From: Monosporascus cannonballus
Lineage: Eukaryota > Ascomycota > Sordariomycetes > Xylariales
Direction of reading: 5' to 3'
Assembly: GCA_004154925.1 (NCBI GenBank)
Contig: QJNS01000536.1
Location: 1-17,627 of the forward strand
Length of the DNA: 17,627 bases
Shown here: positions 8,520-17,627 of the stretch, piece by piece
How the letters are laid out: every line of letters starts with the position of its first letter
Numbering within the stretch: the first letter of the stretch is position 1
Translations under genes and position numbers: made by a program
Notes under the pieces: model-generated
The model's input: the letters and a program-made list of their open reading frames with translations, nothing else
The model's database searches: none
What the model was told of the DNA's origin: nothing

Positions 8520-9874
8520 AGGCGGCCTGGGGCGGCTCGGAAAGCGGTGCGAAACGGCAGCGGGAGGGAGTTGGAGGGCCTAGACAGGGGGCATAGGGGA
8601 CCGAAGAAACGAAAAGTTACCCGCGCTGGTGAACGTGCGTGCTAGTGACGTTGGAAGGGTGCTTGCATGGCGGACCGGCGGTCTAGTATGAGCCGCTCTG
8701 CTTGACGGGTTTTAAGATCGAGTCGGAGGAATGGCTTTGTGGTTTGGTTTCCTCTCCGTGGAATACCGGGCAATGGATCCGAGATTTTCTCTTCGCAGGG
8801 GACCACTGGAATTACATTCGCAAGTGCGAAGCCATTATTCATATAGAATAACAATAATGGTTCCCCGTCCGCCAGCTTTTGCTCGTTCGACATAACACAG
8901 CAACAGCCATCATCGGATGCCACTCAGTCACAACCACCAGGGGCCCTCGTCTGAAAGGACTACTTCATCTATCACAAGGCAAGAATTATAGATACCCCAT
9001 GCTCATGGACGTTGCTACGCTTCTAACGGTTCGGACAGAATTCTCATCTGGCCAGCTATGCGGCGCGAGTTTCATAGTCTACCTCCAAGGGCCCTTCAAG
9101 AGTGAGAGCCAAGGTGCTGCAACAGAGATATCTAAATACAAGAGACCATGCGGTTCCGACGCGAGCTGTTCGACAAGAGATCTGACGATTGCCTTCATAT
9201 CTTCGAAGACAGAGACGTGGTCATGTCAGGAATCGCCCGACGATCCTGGGATCTTAACTATGCACCCGAGAGGGATAGGAGTTTGAGTGTGTTATTCGAG
9301 AGTACGACGGTGACGACCGTCCCCCGTATCGACCAATAGGGACAATTCGTTATTACTGCCATCGAAGGTGGCCTATCGAACAGGGCACCATCTGGTTTGG
9401 ATGGCAGCGAATGACATCGATATACGGGGCACTTGAACGTTAATTCAAATCACGAAGTCTCCGCCGGGTGGTCGCACTGTACACGAAGTTTGGACAGAGC
9501 ATTGCTGTACACCTTTAGAGCAGGCACAAGTTTCGTTGCGGTTTGCGGATCGCATACTCCTGCCGATTCCGTGAGCTCCGCCTCCGTCTGTGCCGTGCAT
9601 GGGATGCAGCAAGATTCGGGAGAGGATACAATACTTGATACTGTCTCACGTGGTCTGTTGAACGCCGTACATAAAGCCCTGTCGATTGAGTGCCCGACTT
9701 TGGTAGCTCAGAATACCGCTAGATCCGGGAATCTGCCCAGCGCTGTCTGAATCAGGTAACATAATCCAAGACCAAGTTTGCGTGTTACGGTAGGGTATTG
9801 GTATTGAGAATCTATACAATCTAAAGCTGTTCTACCCCTTCGTGGGTCTTAATGTACAATGATTATTCGATATA

Positions 9875-11518
9875 CTATATGAGCAGGGCATGGCCGTGAT
9901 ACTTGGCTCCCTGTTCATAGGCGGCCGTCGCCGACAGGGCGTCGGCATCCCTCTCCGGGAATCCTTTGAATGACACCGCGTAGGTGGCGACGGAGTGCGC
10001 AATCAACTTCGCATGTGTTAGCGAGCTTTCCACAGGCAGTGGCGATGGATTATACACTCACCCTCGTGTTGATCTCCCAAGCTGCCAAGTTGACATTTCC
10101 CACATCGTCACAGATCTGGTGGTAGCACGGGTCATACCAGTCACCCGCCTTACCGCCAAACATGGTCTCTTCGGCGTTGGTCTTAATGCCTTCCGCGCCC
10201 GTCGCGATGCCGCCTCCGGGGATTCCGTTGCGGATGAACCCATCGTAGTCGCTGCGGCCATCGAAAGGGATGAAGGTATAGTTGAGACCGTGCGCTTCAT
10301 ACCAGTCTACGTACAGGTCGCGCAGCTCCTGAGACCCCACGGGATTGACGGCGTTCGTGGCGTTGTAGATCTGGTATGCAAAGTTGGGACTTCCCATCAT
10401 GTCGTAGTCCATGAACAGACGGATCTTGAGATTCTCTTCCTTGGGCAGGACGGAAACGTAATAGTCAGACCCCAGGAGGCCCTCTTCTTCTCCCGACCAC
10501 CACGCAAAGCGCACGCAGTTGTTGACGCTGTACCGGCTCAGGTGCGTGGCCACCTCGAGAAGTGATAGGCTTCCGGAGCCGTCGTCGTTGATACCGGGCC
10601 CAGCAGTGACGGAGTCAGAATGTCCGCCCAGCATAACACAGTTGTCTTGGTCTCCTCCCCTCGTCTGGGCAATGATGTTGGTCGTTACGGTCGTCTTGAC
10701 CTCGGCGTCGATGTACGCGATCGCGTCGACTCCTTGTCCCTGCTTCAGCTGTTTGAGGACCGGCTGGGCCTCCTTTCCCGACAGACTGAAGGTCGCAACC
10801 TGATCAGGTGAAGGCGAGGAGAGCGTGCCATGCACTTCGTCTTCGTCGTAGTTGTAGACCACAGCAGCAACAGCGCCCGCCTTGCCGGCGAGCTCCGACT
10901 TCACTCCGTAAGCGCAGCTGCCGCGGAGGATGAAGGCAATGTTTCCGGTCAGATTGGCCGGGTAGTCGGATAACTCACAGCCCTCGTTCTCGACGAGGAC
11001 AAGATCGCCATACACAGGCTTCTTGTCCTTCGTAGGGGGGGTTAGCTGCAAGGGTATAGCCGACTTCGGCACCTCATTTCCTAGTACTAGGCGGGACTCG
11101 AAAACTCGACCAGTAACGGCGGAGAAGGATTGGTTCGAGAGGCTATAGTAGTCCCCTAGCTTGGCGATTGCCGAAGAGATGTATGTGAGAGTTCCCAGGT
11201 GACCTAAGACGGTTGGTGAGAACGGATGGCTCTTATCACGTGACACGGAAATGATAACCTACCATGGCTGCCAATGACGCGAGTCGGGTGGTTGTACTCG
11301 TCCTCCGAGAGTTTGGCGATTTCGTAAAGCTCTTTGGCTCTGGCTAGGAGGTTGTCCTTGGTGATTTTGGCCTGGAGCTCTTCCGAGTCGACCAAGGGCC
11401 TGTCGAGCATCTTCCCGGCACTTGGCAGGTCCTCCTGCGCTACCAAGGGCTTCTGGAACTCGAACTGAAACGCAGAAGCATAACCAAACGCCGCCGTAAC
11501 GGCCCCTAAAACATGCAT
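9875..11518 (-). CDS. Secreted M28 zinc aminopeptidase with PA domain (LAP2 / aminopeptidase Y type)
   Basis: Three exons, 11518-11263, 11203-10062 and 10006-9875, encode 509 aa, near the usual size of fungal LAP2-type enzymes. The product should remove N-terminal residues from peptides, outside the cell or in the vacuole. A hydrophobic N-terminus suggests a signal peptide. A PA domain covers about residues 150-245. The M28 domain shows the two-zinc ligands: H280 (LGGHSDS), D292 (NDDGSG), catalytic E324 with ligand E325 (WWSGEEEG), D353 (MDYDMMGSPN) and H447 (YHQICDD). Four N-glycosylation sequons are visible (NQS, NLT, NAT, NYT). An in-frame TAG lies 12 nt before the ATG, which fixes the start. 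Intron 1 (59 nt, GTAGGT...TTAG) restores the conserved RVIGSHGHLGT junction. Intron 2 (55 nt, GTGAGT...GAAG) has a GCTAAC branch site and yields the usual LIAHSVATYA ending. All key residues are present. Confidence 0.95.
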
Positions 11519-11568
11519 CTCTAAGAATCCCTAGGCTTTAGAGATGCCTCTGGAGCAAGGGTTGTTTC

Positions 11569-11589
11569 GGAGGAAGAGGAGGAAGAGAG
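11569..11589 (-). promoter_or_regulatory. CT-rich tract upstream of the aminopeptidase start
   Basis: On the coding (minus) strand this is a nearly pure pyrimidine run, CTCTCTTCCTCCTCTTCCTCC, about 50-70 bp before the ATG at 11518. Such tracts are common near transcription starts of filamentous fungal genes. Confidence 0.45.
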
Positions 11590-12677
11590 CGGATGGCTGG
11601 CTCTTTGTTTTGATTTAGGCGCACGGGTAACGTCACCTGACGGATCGTCTAGCGCTCTGGATACGGTAAGACAATCCCTGTTTCTAATAGAGGGTCGGCT
11701 TCGCCTGAGTGTGGCTTGCGTCCAAGTGAGGCGTGGCTGAGCGTTGCTGCAAAATCATTGGCGAACAATTTTACCCCTAAACTAAAACCCCTTTAGCTAC
11801 TGAGCTTGGAGAATATCTTCATGCGTTGGGCCATGGGGAAAGGCAACGGAGACCATCGACTATCTTGTCTTAACTTCGTTACAACTGACTCGCCGATAGT
11901 CTGTTGTCGTATGAATGGCATTCGGAAAGTCGCACGTGAATTGCAGAATGAGAGCACGGTACACCTCCAAGTCTAAGGCCGGCCGAAGTCCTGACGGTGG
12001 AATATAACGTAAAGTCGTATGAAATCTAACTGAATGTTTGTCCAAGACGCCGTGCCAAAGCGGTACGGCATTAATGCGGATTCAAGGCCGAGTGACCTCT
12101 AGGAGACAGTTGCCTCGTCCAAACTCAGGTGGTCGTCTATTTGACGCGAAACTACAAGAGAATCCGCGTCCGAGCCAGGATGCGAAACACAAGTCGGTGG
12201 ACGCAGCGCGTTGACACGCCTAGGCTGACAATGTAGGGCGATTGCCATGATGATAGAGATTGGCCCGAATCCGGCAACATACTGCCCGGTATCGGCACTC
12301 TCACATACGGTAGTCCGCCCAGTGCTAATCCAATACGAGAAGAAGCGATCGGTCGGAATCTCAGGAGAGAATCTCATCATTGATAGTAGGCGGCGCTCTA
12401 GCTTGGTTAAGCCGCCATGCCTTCATGCAATTAGTTTGTGACCGAAAAAGCCGAGAGCCGCAAGTCCGAGTGGCAGACTAAGGAGTTATCTATGCTGGTC
12501 AGCTTATTGACGGGGGAATATCATTGTATTCATGCTAGTCAATATTATGTCAAAGCTTTAAAAATTCTCCCCTATTGCTAGTTGCGAAAGCGTGCCACCC
12601 TCTACTTTTTGTGAAGCAGTTGAATGGCCGCGAGACACATGTTCCATGGATGTCGTTCTACGACTATTGCCATGAGC
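11590..12677. other. Intergenic between the aminopeptidase and DUF1275 genes
   Basis: About 1.1 kb containing the aminopeptidase promoter and the 3' flank of the DUF1275 gene (both genes are on the minus strand). Only short frames without recognisable similarity occur (for example minus 12099-12380). I see no gene, RNA or clear repeat. Confidence 0.5.
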
Positions 12678-13558
12678 TTATTCCTCGCTTGGCCAGACCA
12701 ACCACGTGACGACGACACATAACTTGAGGACCGCAGCGATCCACAAGGTTCCGGCCGTACCCGGGGAGGTGTGTGCCAGCAGACCACCCATTATCGCGCC
12801 GAAGAGGAGGCACACTGGAGCCCCGGCCCTCTGGTTCCTCTCCACGTTATGGGCCGCGAGCAGGTTTGCGTCGGAGAACAGGTCACAGTAGATGCTGGTG
12901 AGGACGACGCTAGTGAGGGCATTGTACTTGAGGGCCCTGCTCGTAATAGCCTGCCCGCAGCTCTGGAACGCGACCAAGGCGATGGGCACGAGTTCCGTCC
13001 AGCCGATCGACTCCTTGGGGTTGGCGGGCCGCGGGCCAAAGGTGACGAGTACCGCCGCCCCAATAATCAGCACCATCTGCAATGTAAAAGATGCGCAGAG
13101 GACCCATCGCCGCTTGGGGGAGAAATAGCGATGGAAGGAGCTGAAGAAGACGGAGCCGATGCAGAAGAAGCCGAGAGAAGTGCTGGACTTGATCCATCGA
13201 GTGGACTCATGCGGCGCCGCGAGGCCGAGTCCGATGTAGACGGTGTTTCCTGAGCATCGTCAGTCTCACAGATCGAGCTCACCCCTGCTCGGTATCATGA
13301 CTGGCACCTGAGCTTACCCGTCTGCATTGATACGAAAGATCCCCAGGTGGATATGGAGGCGCTGTCGAGAAGACCAGTAATAACGTAACAAAGCAATAAG
13401 ACGATGTCCGCTCTCTGGCGACGAACGTCGCTCATCATTCGTCGAATCCATGGCGATATCGATTTCTGAGTTTCGAGCAACGGCTGCTCCTCGTCGCCTC
13501 CATTCGTCGACGCATTCCCCGAGTTAGCAAGGGCGCCATATCCGTTTGATGGAGGCAT
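12678..13558 (-). CDS. DUF1275 (YoaK-like) multi-pass membrane protein
   Basis: Two exons, 13558-13318 and 13249-12678, encode 270 aa, the usual length for DUF1275 proteins. The 68-nt intron (GTAAGC...GCTCAG, with a CTGAC branch site) joins the frames at QTGNTVYIGLGLA, a characteristic DUF1275 motif. After a polar N-terminus, a first membrane segment lies around ADIVLLLCYVITGLLDSASI. Further segments include SLGFFCIGSVFFSSF, MVLIIGAAVLVTFG, the central LTSVVLTSIYCDLFSD region and LWIAAVLKLCVVVTWLVWP near the C-terminus. Other family features are PHESTRWIKSSTSLG and a VERNQRAG loop. No biochemical activity is established for the family as far as I know; a transporter-like role is only a guess. 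The ATG at 13558 is the first in frame; upstream extension is open but begins only with TTG. Confidence 0.9.
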
Positions 13559-14676
13559 GGTGCGCGGATGGATGTTTGCAACCCAAGGCTTCCGAGTCCG
13601 TATGCTGCTTGCGATGCGCGTTGAGCGATGCTGTAAACAAAGTACAAAATGAAATATGACGCGGATGTCGGCGAGTGGGAACCTCAACTTAGCATCCGAA
13701 GCGGTTATTCGGCAACTAAATTCGCTTGATCTTTTCCTGGCTCTGTGTTCCTTAGTTGGGAATTATGTTGACTAATATTAGAAGGGACTTCAGCGTCATC
13801 GCAACTACATGTGCGTCTAAACAAGCAAAGCAGGTCGCCTGTCAATCGCGAACCCGATCCACTACTAAGTAGCAAAGACTAGGCTATCACCCATGCTCGC
13901 TCCAATTGGAGCTTGATCCCGCAAGCCGACGTTGAGATGTTCCCCCGAAAGTGGCAGGTCATTTGTTGTTGATCGTATAAGGGATTCACACCATCGCAAG
14001 TGCCACCGAGCCTGGAAACAGTCCGCCCAACCCAACGCCGAACATCCGCGCCAAATGGGGAACTAAGCCAGGGGTTAACTGACAAACCAGAAGGGCTCCC
14101 CATGGGTATTCGGAATACCCGCCCGACTCGAATGGGCTCAGCCAATGGTGAGGGGCCTGTCGCTGTCACCGTTGAGGGCATGATCGGCTAGTTGGGATCG
14201 TGTCCAAGATTTACGGTATCATGGAGAACGCTCGGCATTGAACGGAAACACGGCGCCGGTCAATATGCTCTCCAGTGATCCAGTCTTGATCCTTTTTGGA
14301 TTTTTGACCGGGGCTCGACAGATCGGACACGATTGAGTAGCCAAGTCCCCACAACATGCAAGGCAACACGGCTAGGCCCACGCCCAAAAGCTTGAAACGC
14401 TGGGCGCGAGGGCTCTCAAAGTCCATCCCGAGAAAGCAAGGATTTGGAGAAGCTCAGGCTTTCGAATTTCGGAAACCCCCAGCCCTCGGTTTTGACCTAG
14501 GTAGAGAACTCGTTGAGCTTTCCACTCGTACGATGAGCTTCTAGTCAGCGGCTGTTATGACTTAAATGCGGTCTTCCCTTTCTTCTCTTGAGATTGATTC
14601 AGTGCCTGCATCTTCATTGCGACGTTCTCTACACTCGTAACAATTGTAAACGGCGTGAGGGTCTACGACGTACAAA
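13559..14676. other. Divergent intergenic region between the DUF1275 and oxalate decarboxylase genes
   Basis: About 1.1 kb that should carry both promoters. One small minus-strand frame with a membrane segment (14211-14426) is listed separately as a weak candidate. A further minus-strand frame at 13879-14181 has no recognisable features. Confidence 0.5.
14211..14426 (-). CDS. Candidate small single-pass membrane protein (weak)
   Basis: A 71-codon ATG frame (G at -3) with a single hydrophobic segment, KLLGVGLAVLPCMLWGLGYS, at about residues 12-31, followed by a Lys/Asp-rich polar tail. It is divergent from the oxalate decarboxylase gene, 250 bp away. I recognise no family. It could be a small membrane protein, the first exon of a longer gene, or chance. 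Confidence 0.3.
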   Translation of the reverse strand: MDFESPRAQRFKLLGVGLAVLPCMLWGLGYSIVSDLSSPGQKSKKDQDWITGEHIDRRRVSVQCRAFSMIP

Positions 14677-16318
14677 ATGCAGCTTCGGAACTCCCGTGGG
14701 TTTTCCGCAATCCAGCTGCTGGTCTCCGGGCTGGCATTGAGCAGGACTGCTCTCGCCGTTCCAATTGAGGACAGTCCGCGCCAATATCTGCTCGCCGGCA
14801 AGGCGCTCCCAGACAAATACAGCAGCAAGAGCAATGCCCCAGGACCCAATGGGCCGTACAGCCCGGATTACAAAGATCCTCTGGACAAGGCCATCGATGC
14901 CGTCGGCAAAGGCCTTGATCCCCTCCCATACCGTAACGGGCTGGGCACTTCTGTTCTGGGCCCGTGGAACCGCGACCGCTCCCGACAAAGCCCCGACCTC
15001 GTGCGACCTCCCAGCACAGACCATGGCGGCCTGCCCAACCTGCGCTGGAGCTTCGCCGATTCTCACATTCGAATTGAGGTAAGAAGTTTCGCGGCGTTTC
15101 TCGGACCAATTGATGAATTTAACGTCTTGTAGGAGGGCGGATGGACCCGAGAAACCACTGTTCGTGAGCTCGGTACCAGTGTTGAGCTTGCTAGCGTGAA
15201 TATGCGACTCGACTCAGGCGTCATTCGCGAGTTGCATTGGCACAAGGAGGCTGAATGGGCCTACGTGCTGGATGGCGAAGTACGAGTTACCGCCATCGAC
15301 TACGAGGGCGGAAACTTCATCGATGACCTCAAGAAGGGTGATCTGTGGTACTTCCCAAGCGGTACGAAACCCCCCCCCCCTCTTGGCAATCCTCACGGGC
15401 GCTTCCCGCATAGGACGCTGTCATATCGCCGCTATCATAAAGTAGCACCTACTAATCCCAAGTGATATAGGTGTGCCCCATTCCCTGCAAGGTCTAGGCG
15501 AGAACGGCACGGAATTCCTCCTCATCTTCGATGATGGCAATTTCTCTGAAGACTCCACCTTCATCCTTTCAGACTGGCTAGGTATGTTGGGTGTTCGATC
15601 GCATCTTGCGCCGGGAAGTTAACATCAAGTAGCGCACACGCCGAAGTCCGTCATCTCCAAGAACTTCAACCTCGCACCGGAAATATTCGCGCACCTCCCC
15701 GAGAAAGAGAAGTACATCTTCCAGGCTTCGAAGCCGGGCTCCATCGACGAGGAGAAGCCTACCGGCAAAAACGTCAAGAAGTCCAAACAGAACTTCGTCC
15801 ACCGCATGCTCGAGCAGGAGCCCAAGGTCACGAGCGGCGGCGAGGTGCGCATCGCCGACTCCAAGAACTTCCCTATTTCCAAGACCGTGGCCGCCGCCCA
15901 TGTGACGATCGAGCCTGGCGCGCTCCGCGAGATGCACTGGCACCCGAACGCCGATGAGTGGTCCTTCTTCATCGGGGGCCGCGCCCGCGTGACCGTCTTC
16001 GGCTCCTCGGGCAACGCGCGTACCTTCGACTACGTTGCCGGCGACGTCGGCATCGTGCCCAGGAACATGGGCCACTTCGTCGAGAACATCGGCGATGAGC
16101 CCGTCGAGATGCTCGAAGTGTTCAGGGCTGACGAGTTCAGAGATTTCTCCCTGTTCCAGTGGATGGGCGAGACCCCGAAGAGGCTGGTCGTCGACCACTT
16201 GTTCCAGAACGACCCGGAGAACGGCGAGAAATTCTGGGACAGGGTCAAGAGCGCCGAGAAGGACGAAGTTACCCTCCCCTCGGATGAGGAGGTTAAATCG
16301 AAGCTGCAGGAATTGTAG
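14677..16318 (+). CDS. Secreted bicupin oxalate decarboxylase
   Basis: Four exons, 14677-15078, 15133-15361, 15471-15581 and 15633-16318, encode 475 aa. The enzyme should convert oxalate to formate and CO2 using manganese, outside the cell or in the wall. A hydrophobic N-terminus (about residues 10-27) suggests a signal peptide. Both cupin domains are complete: site 1 H169, H171, E175 and H214 ([13 protein letters not shown]); site 2 H349, H351, E356 and H395 ([18 protein letters not shown]). The lid segment SEDST at 236-240 has E237 where decarboxylases carry the proton donor, which favours decarboxylase over oxidase. Introns are 54, 109 and 51 nt; intron 2 has a near-ideal branch site, TACTAAT. 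Retention of intron 2 would stop translation before H214. The gene lies about 300 bp from the right-hand transposon relic but looks intact. Confidence 0.95.
15370..15380 (+). repeat. C11 homopolymer inside intron 2 of the oxalate decarboxylase gene
   Basis: Eleven consecutive cytosines shortly after the 5' splice site. It does not affect the coding frame when spliced. Its length may vary between strains or be misread. Confidence 0.85.
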
Positions 16319-16614
16319 ATGCTTTACTTTCCGATGATCGCACAAGTTATCGACTGTTCATGATCTCGGAGTCGAGGATTTGTGCAATAATATTCCGTAG
16401 GCATACGAGTCAAGTTTGTATTAGTGTCTAATTAATCTACAAATCTACTGTATATCTTATCTAAGACCATTATCCTGACATTTTTTGTTACCTGTGACCA
16501 TCCAAAACCATCAAGTCATCCTGCGAAAAAGGTCACTCCTGTCGCACACGTAGGCCTTTGACGATAGGGCGCAGTAATCCGATAAGCTGCACTTCCCTGC
16601 CGTATCCGTAGGTA
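16319..16614. other. 3' flank of the oxalate decarboxylase gene
   Basis: Normal composition that should hold the 3' untranslated region; an AATAAT hexamer near 16386 is a possible poly(A) signal. No gene is visible. Confidence 0.45.
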
Positions 16615-17627
16615 CACTAATGAATCAATTGGATCCGTGCGCACCCATCAATCCACCCTCCTATATTAACCCTATAACTTCAATAATACATATCCTTATC
16701 AAGACGTATCCAATTAAGAAGTTATATACATTATGATATAGCTCTAAAACTGGGCTTTAAACCGTATATATTATCTTCGAACGTAACGAACGGCTTTTAA
16801 TCTATTAGGGAATAACTTAATAAGTTTTATTATAAGACAGGAATCCAACTTAATTACGCATTTTTAACTATATCAAACGCGCGGTAACGATTTTTTTCGT
16901 TATCAAGTAAATATTCGAATTAGGATTCGATCTTATAAATTCTATTTTTAAAACGCGTTAAAAATATTCGATTAAATTTAAATCGGACGAATATGGCGGT
17001 TATTCGAATATTTAAATCCTATATTTTTCGAAAAAAATTTTAACGGCAGTAGCTTTATATATTAAAGCGTTATTTTAAATAAAAAAATTATTATCTTCGT
17101 AAAAAAAAGACGTTCGTTTGAAAATTTCGATATAACGCCGAAAAATTATTTTATCGCCGAACAAATCCGGATTTTTTTCGTAAAGGACGATAGAAAAAAA
17201 ATCGCCTTCCTCGTTACATTATTATATTATCTCTTAGACCATAATGGAAAAAATAACGTTTTCGTAAACTTTCGAATTTACTAAATTTTACCTATAACGT
17301 TTCGACGATAAACGAAATATTTATTAACCTGGATATCCGAATACGTTTTATATAGAATATTCGTTAAACGACAAAATTAAAAAAATTATTATACCGCTTA
17401 AAAACTTTATTAATAAACCTTAAATGTTTACGTACGTTATCGGCCGTAAGGTTAATTTTTTTGGCCGCGCGTTATTTTTTAAAAGCAAATATACGGAAAA
17501 AACGCTTTATCGTTAATCGATTAATATTAGTACCCGTTTTTTTGGAAATCGCGATACGTATTCCGAAAGTAACGACGGCCTAATTAATAAAAATATAAAG
17601 CTAAATAACTTCGAATTACCTGCTAAC
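16615..17627 (-). mobile_element. RIP-decayed Tc1/mariner (DD34E) transposon, continuing beyond the right edge
   Basis: AT-rich DNA from about 16660 to the edge encodes a decayed transposase on the minus strand. A TA at 16613-16614 followed by CACTAATGAATCAATTGG is a possible terminal-repeat end, but the partner repeat is outside the window, so the left boundary is tentative. The internal sequence carries diagnostic Tc1 motifs, described with the pseudogene entry. Confidence 0.75.
16880..17560 (-). pseudogene. Tc1/mariner transposase, RIP-inactivated
   Basis: Read on the minus strand, codons from 16996 to 16961 give PYSSDLNLIEYF, the decayed form of the highly conserved PDLNPIE block that carries the third catalytic residue (Glu codon at 16969-16967). 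Upstream in the same frame, stop-N-N-A-L-I-Y-K at 17077-17054 matches the second catalytic block (QDNAP.H in the family), with the catalytic Asp codon now Asn at 17074-17072. Exactly 34 codons separate the two positions, the DD34E spacing. Further upstream, in another frame, a LTADNVRKHLRF-like segment and an SDIQ...KYFVYRR segment resemble the region around the first Asp, which implies at least one frameshift. Stops replace Gln and Trp codons. The outer limits given are approximate. Confidence 0.85.

Larger units (their letters stand above)
7474..9874. other. 2.4-kb intergenic region with no supported gene
   Basis: Between the converging RING-CH and aminopeptidase genes. Frames here are short, several begin only at GTG or TTG, and none resembles a family I know. 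An ATG frame at 9148-9339 (63 codons) and a minus-strand ATG frame at about 8893-8642 are unconvincing. The part from about 8200 to 8640 is GC-rich, with a C-run near 8380-8390 and a purine-rich G tract at 8491-8600. No tRNA or rRNA was recognised. Non-coding transcripts cannot be excluded. Confidence 0.5.

Noticed and set aside
8642..8923. Minus-strand 93-codon frame in the intergenic region
   Set aside because: It starts at GTG; the internal ATG frame has no hydrophobic, repeat or family features, and splice partners are not evident.
8879..9286. Plus-strand 135-codon frame
   Set aside because: It begins at TTG, overlaps another frame at 9148, and shows no recognisable domain.
9433..9750. 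Plus-strand 105-codon frame
   Set aside because: It begins at TTG and has no similarity or splice context that I can support.
9984..10565. Plus-strand 193-codon frame over the aminopeptidase
   Set aside because: It is the antisense of the catalytic domain and has no family resemblance.
12099..12441. Overlapping short frames on both strands between the aminopeptidase and DUF1275 genes
   Set aside because: No domain, signal peptide or splice continuity; consistent with chance frames.
13879..14181. Minus-strand 100-codon frame upstream of the DUF1275 gene
   Set aside because: No recognisable features, and I could not join it convincingly to the small membrane-protein frame at 14211-14426.
15578..16345. 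Minus-strand 255-codon frame, the longest opposite the oxalate decarboxylase
   Set aside because: It is complementary to the GC-rich fourth exon with its intact second cupin site; long antisense frames are expected there.
1..17627. CRISPR array, operon or biosynthetic gene cluster
   Set aside because: The DNA is eukaryotic with spliced genes; the only regular array is the 9-bp GATC repeat, and no core biosynthetic enzyme is present.

Overview
The window looks like nuclear DNA of a filamentous ascomycete (Pezizomycotina). Its protein-coding genes have short introns (51-109 nt) with GT...AG ends and, in several cases, CTAAC/CTGAC-like branch sites. It carries fungus-typical families: a bicupin oxalate decarboxylase, an M28 aminopeptidase with a PA domain, and a DUF1275 membrane protein. 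Both ends are extremely AT-rich transposon relics whose stop codons and substitutions are what C-to-T decay by repeat-induced point mutation (RIP) would produce. I cannot name the species.

Layout. Positions 1-1642 hold the 5' end of a decayed Ty3/Gypsy retrotransposon on the minus strand: an LTR at about 1225-1642, then a gag frame running off the left edge. Positions 1643 to about 3640 are AT-rich decayed repeat DNA that I could not assign. A gene island of about 13 kb (3.6-16.6 kb) follows, with five well-supported spliced genes: a kinase-like/IFI6-ISG12 fusion (minus, 4015-5129), a RING-CH membrane protein (plus, 6033-7473), a secreted M28 aminopeptidase (minus, 9875-11518), a DUF1275 membrane protein (minus, 12678-13558) and a secreted oxalate decarboxylase (plus, 14677-16318). 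From about 16.6 kb to the right edge lies a RIP-decayed Tc1/mariner transposase on the minus strand. Its DD34E spacing is still readable: 34 codons separate the second and third catalytic positions.

The genes do not form an evident pathway or biosynthetic cluster. Two encode predicted secreted enzymes (peptide and oxalate breakdown). Three encode predicted membrane proteins, one of them possibly connected with membrane or cell-death biology. The kinase-like/IFI6 gene and the RING-CH gene share a 0.9-kb divergent upstream region that holds inverted repeats, a small AT-rich scar and a long G-run. The most unusual DNA features are an array of eight GATC sites at exactly 9-bp spacing next to a perfect 26-bp palindrome centred on CACGTG, both inside the Gypsy LTR, and the fusion of a kinase C-lobe remnant to an IFI6-like membrane domain. 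All intron boundaries were assigned by eye from reading frame and splice motifs.
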